From Phycisphaerae bacterium (GTDB lineage Bacteria > Planctomycetota > Phycisphaerae > Sedimentisphaerales > Anaerobacaceae): a DNA stretch of 9,126 nucleotides. The notes beneath the pieces are model-generated. The model had not been told where the DNA came from and did not search any database. It was given only the letters and a program-made list of their open reading frames with translations. Location of the stretch: NCBI GenBank assembly GCA_030630315.1, contig DAOVNI010000041.1:1-9126 (forward strand). Direction: 5' to 3'. Below are positions 3,632-9,126 of this stretch, piece by piece; position 1 is the stretch's first letter; each line of letters opens with the position of its first letter. The translations under genes and the position numbers were made by a program.

Positions 3632-6577
3632 ATGTCAGAGCAAAAAGAAAAGGCAAAAGGTTATCGAGACACACTGAATCTGCCGAGGACGAGCTTTTCT
3701 ATGAAGGCGAACCTTGTTCAGCGTGAGCCGCAACTGCGCAAAGAATGGGCGAAGAAAAATATCTACGGCAAAATTAGAAAGGCCCGGTGTGGAGCGCCTC
3801 TGTATATACTGCACGATGGGCCGCCCTACGCTAACGGCGATATCCATATGGGACACGTTATAAATAAGGTGCTCAAAGACCTGGTTGTTAAGTACAAGAC
3901 TATGGCGGGTTTCGATGCGCCTTATGTGCCGGGCTGGGACTGCCACGGTCTGCCGATTGAATCGAAGGTGATGACAGAGCTTGGCGCTCAAGTGCGCCAG
4001 ATGAGTAAGCCCGATATCCGCAAGGCCTGTAAGAAATATGCGAGCAAATACGTTAAAGTGCAAAGCAGGCAGTTTCAGGAATTAGGTATATTCGGCGATT
4101 TTGAGAATCCGTATCTTACGTTTACGCCGGGGTATGAGGCGGGGATTCTGGAGGTATTCGCCGAATTAGTCGGGAAAGGACTGGTTTATAAGCAGTTGAG
4201 GCCGATTCACTGGTCGATTGGCTGCGAGACGGCGCTGGCGGAGGCGGAGCTGGAATATAAGGACATTTCATCGCCGAGTATATACGTCAATTTTCCCGTT
4301 GCTAAAGAAAGCATTGGGCGATTGGTGGAACTTGGACTCGTCACGAGAGACGAGGGACGAGAGACGAGGGACGCAAAGGTCTGCTTTATGATATGGACGA
4401 CCACGCCGTGGACGCTGGCGGCGAATCTGGCGATAGCGGTGCATCCCAACTTAGAATATGTAACCATCAACTACGAAAAAGGCGGGCAGGGGTCCGTATC
4501 AGTTGTTGCTAAGGAATGTGTTGAGGCGGTGGTCGCGGCCGGCGGTCTGAAAGAAGGACAATATACTGTCAGCAAAAAATCAATAAAAGGCAAGAATCTC
4601 GAAGGTTTACGATACGAGCATCCGTTTGTGGATGATAATCCGACGGACAAAGACGCCTATATGGTAATCCTTGCTGATTACGTTACGACTCAAGATAGTA
4701 CCGGGCTGGTTCATACTGCGCCGGGGCACGGGCTTGAGGATTATGTGTCGGGGCAGAAATATGGGCTGGCGATTTATTCGCCGGTGATGGACGATGGGCG
4801 ATATGATGATACGGTGCCGGACTGGCTGCGGGGCAAGAATGTTCTGGAAGCTGACCAAGAAATTATTGAACAACTGAGACGGCTTGGAGTGTTGGTATCG
4901 GAGCAAAGAATCTCACACAGCTATCCTCATTGCTGGCGGAGCAAGGGGCCGGTCATCTTCAGGGCGACGGAGCAGTGGTTTATCAGTGTTGACACCCCCC
5001 TGCTTTCTTGCGAAAGCAAAGAGGGGGGCGCCGGTAAGAGTTTGCGGGATTTGGCGCTGGAGCGGGTGAAAGATATAAAATGGATTCCTGCGTGGGGCCA
5101 AAAGCGCATCGAGGGGATGCTGGAGTCGCGGCCTGATTGGTGTATCAGCAGGCAGCGCTCGTGGGGACTGCCGCTGCCCGTGTTTGTGAACTCGAAGGGC
5201 GAGAGCTTGTTGACGAGGGAATCTGTGTTGGCTGTGGCCAAGCATATCGGCGAGAAAGGGTCGGATAGCTGGTTTACGGATTCGCCTCGAGAAATTTTGG
5301 GCAAGGATTTCAAATTGCCGGGGAGCTTTAGTTTCGATGATTTGCAGAAGGAAGAAAACATCTTTGACGTGTGGTTCGAATCGGGCTGTAGCTGGTACAG
5401 CGTGGCTAAAAAAGCGGGCTGGCCTGTGCCGGTGGATTTATATCTGGAAGGGTCGGACCAGCATCGCGGGTGGTTTCAATTGTCACTTCTGCCAGCTCTC
5501 GGGGCAACGGGCAAAGAGCCGTTCAAGAGCGTTTTAACGCATGGCTTTACCGTTGACGAGAAAGGTCTCAAACAGTCGAAATCGTTGGGTAACTACGTTA
5601 ATGTGCAGGAGGAGGTGGCGAAATACGGGGCGGATATTCTGCGGCTGTGGGTGGCGAGCGTAAATTATCAGGAAGATATACGGTGCAACGATGAGCTGAT
5701 AGGACGGACGCAGGATGCCTACAGGAAAATCAGAAATACGCTCAGATTTCTGCTTGGCAATATCGATGATTTTGACCCGAATGCTGAAAGCGTGGCCTAC
5801 GATGATATGTTCGAGATAGATAAGTGGGCAATGCAGCAGCTGCAAAAACTGATTGCCAATGTTAGGGCGGCATACGAGAACTTTGTCTTTCATAGAGTTT
5901 TTTCACTGCTTTATAACTTCTGTACGGTCGAGATGAGCAGTATCTATATGGACGTGCTCAAGGACAGACTGTACTGCGATGGGGCGGATAGTTTGTGCCG
6001 GCGAAGCGCACAGACTGCAATGCACAGGACACTGGATTGCCTGGTTCGGATGCTGGCGCCTATATTAGTGCACACAGCGGAAGAGGCGTGGGCGGCGATG
6101 AAAGGTGTGACTGGTGACTCTGGGGACGAAGGGCGAGGGACGAGGGACGAGGGACGAAGGACGAGAGTCGAGAGTGTGCATCTGGCTGAGATGCCAAAAG
6201 TCGATGATTCAATTGACTTGGCGAGTGCCGAGCCGCGGTGGCAGAAGTTAATGGGGCTGCGGGATGAGGTACTGCGGGTCCTTGAAGGTCTGAGGCAAGA
6301 GAAAAAGATTGCAAGCAATCAGGAGGCGAGCGTAACTATTAACTGCGATGATGAGGACGCCGGAGTTCTTAATGAGCTTGGACTCGAACAATTTGCAGCA
6401 CTTTGCATTGTTAGTGAGGTGAAACTGCAGAAAGACACGGGTGAGACGACAGTGTCAGCGCAGAAAAGTAGTTTCAAAAAATGTCAGCGGTGCTGGAACT
6501 ATTGGCCGAGCGTTGGGGCGGAGAGTGACCACCCCGATCTTTGCAACCGGTGCATTTCGGTTGTGCGTAGTGTGTGA
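3632..6577 (+). CDS. ileS: Isoleucyl-tRNA synthetase
   Basis: Charges tRNA-Ile with isoleucine in the cytoplasm and hydrolyses mischarged Val-tRNA-Ile. Start ATG 3632 (981 aa) has GAGGA 8 nt upstream; the TTG at 3599 lacks this. Seen in order: HIGH motif HMGH (72-75) after PPYANGD; CP1 editing domain with WTTTPW (255-260) and GLVHTAPGHGLEDY, whose Asp is about residue 370; RPDWCISRQRSWGLPLPV; the GSDQHRGWF block; KMSKS-loop variant KQSKS (647-651) before LGNYV; the anticodon-binding domain; and a C-terminal zinc site C951-x2-C954 with C971-x2-C974. All expected parts are present, so it should be functional. Oddities are three apparent in-frame repeat insertions (near residues 236-250, 454-469, 830-849) and Gln replacing Met in the KMSKS loop. 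The 5' region carries a terminator and an inverted repeat, so attenuation is possible but unproven. Confidence 0.97.
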   Translation: MSEQKEKAKGYRDTLNLPRTSFSMKANLVQREPQLRKEWAKKNIYGKIRKARCGAPLYILHDGPPYANGDIHMGHVINKVLKDLVVKYKTMAGFDAPYVPGWDCHGLPIESKVMTELGAQVRQMSKPDIRKACKKYASKYVKVQSRQFQELGIFGDFENPYLTFTPGYEAGILEVFAELVGKGLVYKQLRPIHWSIGCETALAEAELEYKDISSPSIYVNFPVAKESIGRLVELGLVTRDEGRETRDAKVCFMIWTTTPWTLAANLAIAVHPNLEYVTINYEKGGQGSVSVVAKECVEAVVAAGGLKEGQYTVSKKSIKGKNLEGLRYEHPFVDDNPTDKDAYMVILADYVTTQDSTGLVHTAPGHGLEDYVSGQKYGLAIYSPVMDDGRYDDTVPDWLRGKNVLEADQEIIEQLRRLGVLVSEQRISHSYPHCWRSKGPVIFRATEQWFISVDTPLLSCESKEGGAGKSLRDLALERVKDIKWIPAWGQKRIEGMLESRPDWCISRQRSWGLPLPVFVNSKGESLLTRESVLAVAKHIGEKGSDSWFTDSPREILGKDFKLPGSFSFDDLQKEENIFDVWFESGCSWYSVAKKAGWPVPVDLYLEGSDQHRGWFQLSLLPALGATGKEPFKSVLTHGFTVDEKGLKQSKSLGNYVNVQEEVAKYGADILRLWVASVNYQEDIRCNDELIGRTQDAYRKIRNTLRFLLGNIDDFDPNAESVAYDDMFEIDKWAMQQLQKLIANVRAAYENFVFHRVFSLLYNFCTVEMSSIYMDVLKDRLYCDGADSLCRRSAQTAMHRTLDCLVRMLAPILVHTAEEAWAAMKGVTGDSGDEGRGTRDEGRRTRVESVHLAEMPKVDDSIDLASAEPRWQKLMGLRDEVLRVLEGLRQEKKIASNQEASVTINCDDEDAGVLNELGLEQFAALCIVSEVKLQKDTGETTVSAQKSSFKKCQRCWNYWPSVGAESDHPDLCNRCISVVRSV
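4343..4374 (+). repeat. ACGAGGG heptamer tract inside ileS, copy 1
   Basis: Four 7-nt units: ACGAGAG, ACGAGGG, ACGAGAG, ACGAGGG, then a diverged ACGCAAA. It encodes TRDEGRETRD just before the WTTTPW part of the editing domain, where typical synthetases have a shorter connection. The same unit recurs at 6126-6174 in the same gene. Confidence 0.8.
4995..5028. repeat. C6/G6 hairpin element inside ileS
   Basis: CCCCCC (4995-5000) and GCTTTC (5002-5007) pair with GAAAGC (5012-5017) and GGGGGG (5023-5028), with a TTGC loop. It encodes about TPLLSCESKEGGAG between the conserved QWFISVD and LRDLALE segments. It resembles the hairpins around the transposase in having C-rich and G-rich arms, but lacks their CTAAA tail. 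Confidence 0.75.
6126..6174 (+). repeat. ACGAGGG heptamer tract inside ileS, copy 2
   Basis: Seven contiguous 7-nt units: ACGAAGG, GCGAGGG, ACGAGGG, ACGAGGG, ACGAAGG, ACGAGAG, TCGAGAG. It encodes GDEGRGTRDEGRRTRVES in the C-terminal region between the anticodon-binding helices (ending AMKGVTGD) and the HLAEMP segment. Confidence 0.85.
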
Positions 6578-6592
6578 AGAGTATCTCCACGA

Positions 6593-6618
6593 GAAATAAA
6601 AAATCAAAGATTAAAAAG
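6593..6618. repeat. 26-bp direct repeat, copy 2
   Basis: Exact copy of 781-806, starting 15 nt after the ileS stop codon and running directly into REP-like hairpin A. No intrinsic terminator for ileS is seen here. Confidence 0.7.
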
Positions 6619-6620
6619 TA

Positions 6621-6651
6621 GCACCCCCGCCCAGAGGACGGGGCTAAATAC
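6621..6651 (+). repeat. REP-like hairpin A
   Basis: Identical in 30 of 31 bases to 6832-6862. It forms an imperfect palindrome: CCCCG, then CC, AGA loop, GG, then CGGGG, followed by the tail GGGGCTAAATAC. This resembles REP sequences, which carry a fixed short tag beside the hairpin that their partner transposase recognises. Confidence 0.75.
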
Positions 6652-6652
6652 G

Positions 6653-6671
6653 CTCGACGCGGGGCGTCGAG
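6653..6671. repeat. Palindrome CTCGACGC/GCGTCGAG
   Basis: An 8-bp perfect stem with a GGG loop, starting 2 nt after REP-like hairpin A. There is no U tract. It could be part of a composite REP unit or mark the 3' end of the ileS transcript. From here to 6831 no convincing gene is seen. Confidence 0.6.
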
Positions 6672-6831
6672 TTGGTGAGATTTTGGTTGTGCGGAAAGGA
6701 TGTAAACGATAGTTGGGTGGTTGGGCAATGGATAACGGTAATAGTCAAAAACAGATGGAGGCGGGAGGCGATGGCGATATGAGATTAGGAAAGCGATGAA
6801 TAATCCGCTGCGCCGATGGGTACAGAAGAAG

Positions 6832-6862
6832 GCACCCCCGGCCAGAGGACGGGGCTAAATAC
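6832..6862 (+). repeat. REP-like hairpin B
   Basis: Second copy of the 31-bp element, differing from copy A by one base, in the same orientation. It ends 41 nt before the transposase start codon. It is placed like the left flanking element of a REP-associated transposase gene. Confidence 0.75.
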
Positions 6863-6903
6863 AACCACTGGCGGGGCCAGCGGTCGGAGGGTAGAATCCG
6901 GGT

Positions 6904-7350
6904 ATGCCAAAAACTGTGGGATATATGTTAACGTGGACGACTTATGGCACTTGGTTGCAGGGTGGAGAGAAGGGATTTGTCAAGGATGGGGAAGTGCGGG
7001 GAGAGAATGTTGCGCTAAAAATGGATTGCGAGGAGAAGCTGAAAGGGGCGCCGGTGCGTTTGCGAGGCAAAGCGAAAGAGATTGTGCGGGAGGCAATCCT
7101 GGAGGCGGCAAAGCATTTCAAACAGAATATACGCGCCATCGCGGTATGTTCGAATCATGTGCACATTGCGTGTGAGTATGTTGAAGTTCCAATCGGTGTG
7201 CTTGTGGGTTACTACAAGAATGCAGGGAGGAAGGCGCTACAGAAATCCGGATATGAGGGAAAGGTGTGGACGAGGGGGTATGATAAGCGGTATTGTTTTG
7301 ATGAGAAATCTTTGTGTGCAAGGGTCGATTATGTCAAAGGGCATATTTAG
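6904..7350 (+). CDS. Y1/REP-associated (HUH) transposase
   Basis: The 148-aa protein is a small single-strand DNA transposase of the IS200/Y1 superfamily, of the REP-associated (RAYT) type. Such enzymes nick one strand next to a hairpin through a tyrosine. Visible motifs are the N-terminal strand YMLTWTTYGTWLQG, and the metal-binding HUH motif His85-Val-His87 in VCSNHVHIACE. The candidate catalytic Tyr103 or Tyr104 is in VLVGYYKNAGRKAL. The C-terminal part WTRGYDKRYCFDEKSLCARVDYVKGH matches the usual 'W..gY...Y...I' region. GGAGG (6886-6890) lies 13 nt before ATG 6904. Hairpins with the GGGGCTAAA tail flank it: two upstream, a related one 16 nt downstream. No frameshift is seen and the length is typical, so it may be active. 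RAYTs are usually domesticated single-copy genes that mobilise REP hairpins. Confidence 0.9.
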   Translation: MPKTVGYMLTWTTYGTWLQGGEKGFVKDGEVRGENVALKMDCEEKLKGAPVRLRGKAKEIVREAILEAAKHFKQNIRAIAVCSNHVHIACEYVEVPIGVLVGYYKNAGRKALQKSGYEGKVWTRGYDKRYCFDEKSLCARVDYVKGHI

Positions 7351-7366
7351 CGAAGTATGAATATGA

Positions 7367-7391
7367 CCCCCAAATAAATTTGGGGGCTAAA
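7367..7391 (+). repeat. REP-like hairpin C
   Basis: A perfect 9-bp palindrome, CCCCCAAAT (7367-7375) with ATTTGGGGG (7378-7386), is followed by CTAAA. The stem sequence differs from copies A and B, but the GGGGCTAAA(C/T)A tail is kept and the orientation is the same. It lies 16 nt after the transposase stop. Confidence 0.7.
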
Positions 7392-7394
7392 CAT

Positions 7395-7424
7395 GAGATT
7401 GCTTCGCTTCGCTCGCAATGACAA
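7395..7424. repeat. Widespread GATTGCTTCGCTTCGCTCGC repeat
   Basis: This element (continuing AATGACAAA) is familiar from many bacterial genomes, where its translation appears as spurious 'RLLRFARNDK' peptides. It directly follows REP-like hairpin C. The apparent plus-strand ORF over it is not a gene. Confidence 0.6.
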
Positions 7425-7449
7425 ACATCAATTGAGCTGCGACAGAACA

Positions 7450-8490
7450 CTACGGATTCATTTGGTCGCATACCTTTTGATAAACCTGGTCAACGGTTAT
7501 GGCTTTGATGTTGTGTTTTGGGTTGGTGCTGTCGGCCTTGAAGCCCCTGCTGTCGGGTTCAATGGCCGCAACGCAGCGGCCCCTTCCGTACGGGGCCACC
7601 CTTGCAGGATTGGTAGGACCAAATATCAGAACCAGAGGCGCGCCCAGAGCAGCGGCGATGTGGCCCGGGCCGGTATCATTGCTTACCACCAGACTGGCAG
7701 TCCTTAGTAGAGCTATTAGTTGGCTAAGAGAAGTTTGGCCTGCAAGGTTGACTATGGGGACATCGGCTGTGGTTTGCAGGTTTTCAACAGCGCCGGTTTC
7801 GGATGCTGTGCCCGTGGCAACTATAGAAAGTTGAAACTGCGATGAAATTTTATCAGCCAAAGCGGCAAATCGTTTGATTGGCCAACACTTGTCACTGCGA
7901 GCGGAGCCGGGTACAAAGACAGCGTAGTTGTCAGGTTTGATATTGCGGCTGGTTAATAAGCTGCTAATCGAATCGGCAGCGGCAGGGTCCTGCGGCAATA
8001 CAAACTGAACATCGACGTCGGAAACACCAGCGGTTTGGATTATTTTTAAGTAGTAATCGACCAAATGGATGCAAGCTCTGTCCTGGGCAGCCTTGTGCGT
8101 GTAAAAGATGCGAGCGAGCTCTCTGGCGTTAGCCATTCCGAGGCGTTTTTTACAGCCGGAGAGCCAGGCCAGAGAAGCGGTCCTGAAAAGACCCTGCAAG
8201 TCTATTACGGCGTCGAATTTGCTGTGGCGAAGGCGGCAGATAAGCGACACGAGAGAGTTGAACGCCGCGGGGTGGTACCAGGCTTTGCCGAGGAACTTGC
8301 GGTCGAAAAGGATGATATCGGTTAGATGCGGATGGTTTTTAAGGAGTGGTGCGAACTCCGGGCGGATGAGCCAGCTAATCCTTGCATCGGGAAAACTTTT
8401 GCGCAAAGCTGAAAGAGCCGGCAAAGCCAGGACTATGTCGCCCAGTGAGCTGGGCTTTATTATCAAGATGTTTTTCAAACCTTCGGGCAT
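7450..8490 (-). CDS. Glycosyltransferase family 9, heptosyltransferase-like
   Basis: The 346-aa protein matches ADP-heptose:LPS heptosyltransferases (WaaC/WaaF type), which add heptose to the inner core of lipopolysaccharide at the cytoplasmic membrane face. The N-terminal Rossmann strand and loop ILIIKPSSLGDIVLALPAL (residues 8-26) with Asp18 is more WaaC-like than WaaF-like. DLQGLFRTASLAWLSG (about 97-112) and VPGSARSDKCWPIKRFAALA follow. The C-terminal donor-binding motif is NLAGQTSLSQLIALL then NDTGPGHIAAALG and IFGPTNP. Length is typical. ATG 8490 is the only sensible start but lacks a clear Shine-Dalgarno. It overlaps the end of the upstream kinase ORF by 16 nt, so translation may be coupled. 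The neighbouring Kdo/WaaP-type kinase supports a core-oligosaccharide role. Exact acceptor unknown. Confidence 0.93.
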   Translation of the reverse strand: MPEGLKNILIIKPSSLGDIVLALPALSALRKSFPDARISWLIRPEFAPLLKNHPHLTDIILFDRKFLGKAWYHPAAFNSLVSLICRLRHSKFDAVIDLQGLFRTASLAWLSGCKKRLGMANARELARIFYTHKAAQDRACIHLVDYYLKIIQTAGVSDVDVQFVLPQDPAAADSISSLLTSRNIKPDNYAVFVPGSARSDKCWPIKRFAALADKISSQFQLSIVATGTASETGAVENLQTTADVPIVNLAGQTSLSQLIALLRTASLVVSNDTGPGHIAAALGAPLVLIFGPTNPARVAPYGRGRCVAAIEPDSRGFKADSTNPKHNIKAITVDQVYQKVCDQMNP

Positions 8491-9126
8491 AATAAAAAAA
8501 GTGCAAAGATTAAAATCGTGAGATTCGCTTCTAACAGGCGAATGTAAAATGCAAAATTACATATTAAAATGCAAAACTTTTTTGAAATTTTTAATTTTTG
8601 ATTTGTCATTTTGACATTTGACTTTTGATTTTCGTTTTTTTTTTTGGCCCGGTTTGCGAGCTCACGGTAGATCGGGCGGCGCTGCGAAAGCTCAAGGCCG
8701 ATAAGATTACAATAAGCTGTAAAGGTCCGCAAGTAATCTGTTCGGTTAACAGCAGATACAGGGAGAGTCGAGGCGGCAAGCTGCCACAATGAGCGAAATT
8801 GGCGGCTTCTGCGGCGCAGGAAATAGCGCTTTATTCCGTCCATATCGGCGAGCAATATTCTGTATTTATTTTCGGTGTCTTTAGTAACGATAAAATTACT
8901 GGCTTTTGAATCCCTGTGCCATAGGCCGTTTTTGTGCAGCGATGCTAATATAGCGGCGAGCTGATGAGAAAACTCTTTTTTTAGTGCGAACCGGCCTGCC
9001 TGGATTTTCGGTAATTGTTGGGAAGAAAAAGTGTAAAGCTCGGAGCTGTTTTCGAAATATTCGGTAATGTAAATGCTTTGTCTGGTAAGTAAGTTTCGTT
9101 TTTGGTGTAAAGCTGCAAGGGGGGCT
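8475..9126 (-). CDS. Lipopolysaccharide kinase, Kdo/WaaP family (5' partial)
   Basis: The minus-strand frame is open from the right edge (first full codon at 9125) to TGA 8477-8475, giving 216 visible residues. The start is outside the window. The family phosphorylates Kdo or heptose in lipopolysaccharide core from ATP. Seen: SIYITEYFENSSELYTF (hinge-like), LAAILASLHKNGLW, catalytic loop HRDSKASNFIV, metal-binding DMDG in ILLADMDGIKRYFLRRRSRQ, then helices SLWQLAASTLPV and YLRTFTAYCNLIGL ending ELANRAKKK. HRD and DxD-G positions are intact, so the kinase should be active if complete. The last ~54 residues (after an A11 run at 8646-8636) are read from AT-rich repeat DNA, look unlike the family, and overlap the start of the GT9 gene by 16 nt. 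The two genes form an operon. Confidence 0.85.
   Translation of the reverse strand, partial: APLAALHQKRNLLTRQSIYITEYFENSSELYTFSSQQLPKIQAGRFALKKEFSHQLAAILASLHKNGLWHRDSKASNFIVTKDTENKYRILLADMDGIKRYFLRRRSRQFRSLWQLAASTLPVSAVNRTDYLRTFTAYCNLIGLELSQRRPIYRELANRAKKKNENQKSNVKMTNQKLKISKKFCILICNFAFYIRLLEANLTILIFALFLLCPKV
8504..8646. repeat. AT-rich short-period tract between kinase and GT9
   Basis: From about 8582 the sequence runs in 7-nt steps such as TAATTTT, TGATTTG, TCATTTT, GACATTT, GACTTTT. The left end repeats CAAAGATTAAAA, part of the 26-bp repeat at 781 and 6593. An uninterrupted T11 run lies at 8636-8646. The tract is read through as the C-terminal tail of the kinase ORF. Confidence 0.6.

Noticed and set aside
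6728..6858. Two tiny plus-strand ORFs (23 and 20 codons) overlapping by ATGA
   Set aside because: The second ends inside REP hairpin B at its TAA tail. There is no ribosome site or family match.
7041..7078. GGGGCGCCGG shared between the transposase gene and the ileS hairpin edge
   Set aside because: Only 10 nt are identical and the flanks differ. Chance in GC-rich coding DNA is sufficient.
7393..7707. Plus-strand ORF starting MRLLRFARNDK
   Set aside because: The start is the translation of a common dispersed repeat, and the rest is antisense to the GT9 gene.

Overview
The window reads as a chromosomal segment of a Gram-negative, repeat-rich bacterium, most likely an anaerobic or environmental member of the Planctomycetota (Phycisphaerae-like) or a similar metagenomic lineage. 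This is inference. It rests on lipopolysaccharide-type genes, long gene-poor stretches, and intergenic DNA packed with short-period repeats of kinds common in such genomes. No rRNA, tRNA or CRISPR array is visible.

Layout. Positions 1-1058 hold no convincing protein gene. They carry short-period repeat tracts and one strong minus-strand small-RNA candidate: a TTGACA-17-TATACT promoter (602-630) followed at once by a 49-nt hairpin and a U7 tract ending at 519. Positions 1021-1831 hold two small plus-strand genes, a DUF2007-like protein and an unrecognised 114-aa protein. Each is preceded by the same ~32-bp element and followed by the same AAAATGGGGACAG element. Positions 1832-2456 hold repeats, a palindrome, and a very strong ribosome binding site in front of a four-codon ORF. 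Positions 2457-3100 look like an integron gene cassette: a secreted NTF2/SnoaL-like protein followed 38 nt after its stop by a 99-bp site with full attC architecture. Positions 3101-3631 contain heptamer repeats, an orphan intrinsic terminator and an inverted CACAGAG repeat.

From 3632 to 6577 lies ileS (isoleucyl-tRNA synthetase, 981 aa). It is complete with editing domain and C-terminal zinc site, but three repeat elements appear to sit in frame inside it: two ACGAGGG heptamer tracts and one C6/G6 hairpin. Positions 6578-7425 hold a HUH (Y1/REP-associated) transposase with two near-identical REP-like hairpins upstream and a related hairpin downstream sharing the GGGGCTAAA tail. On the minus strand, a partial Kdo/WaaP-type lipopolysaccharide kinase (entering from the right edge) and a heptosyltransferase-like GT9 protein form a short overlapping operon for lipopolysaccharide core synthesis, convergent with ileS and the transposase.

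The unifying theme is repeats whose unit length is 7 nt (some 8-9 nt) but whose unit sequence differs from locus to locus: GAATGTC, CTCGATT, TAGAATK, CTAACAA, ACGAGGG. Those inside ileS have a unit with no stop codon in any of the six frames.
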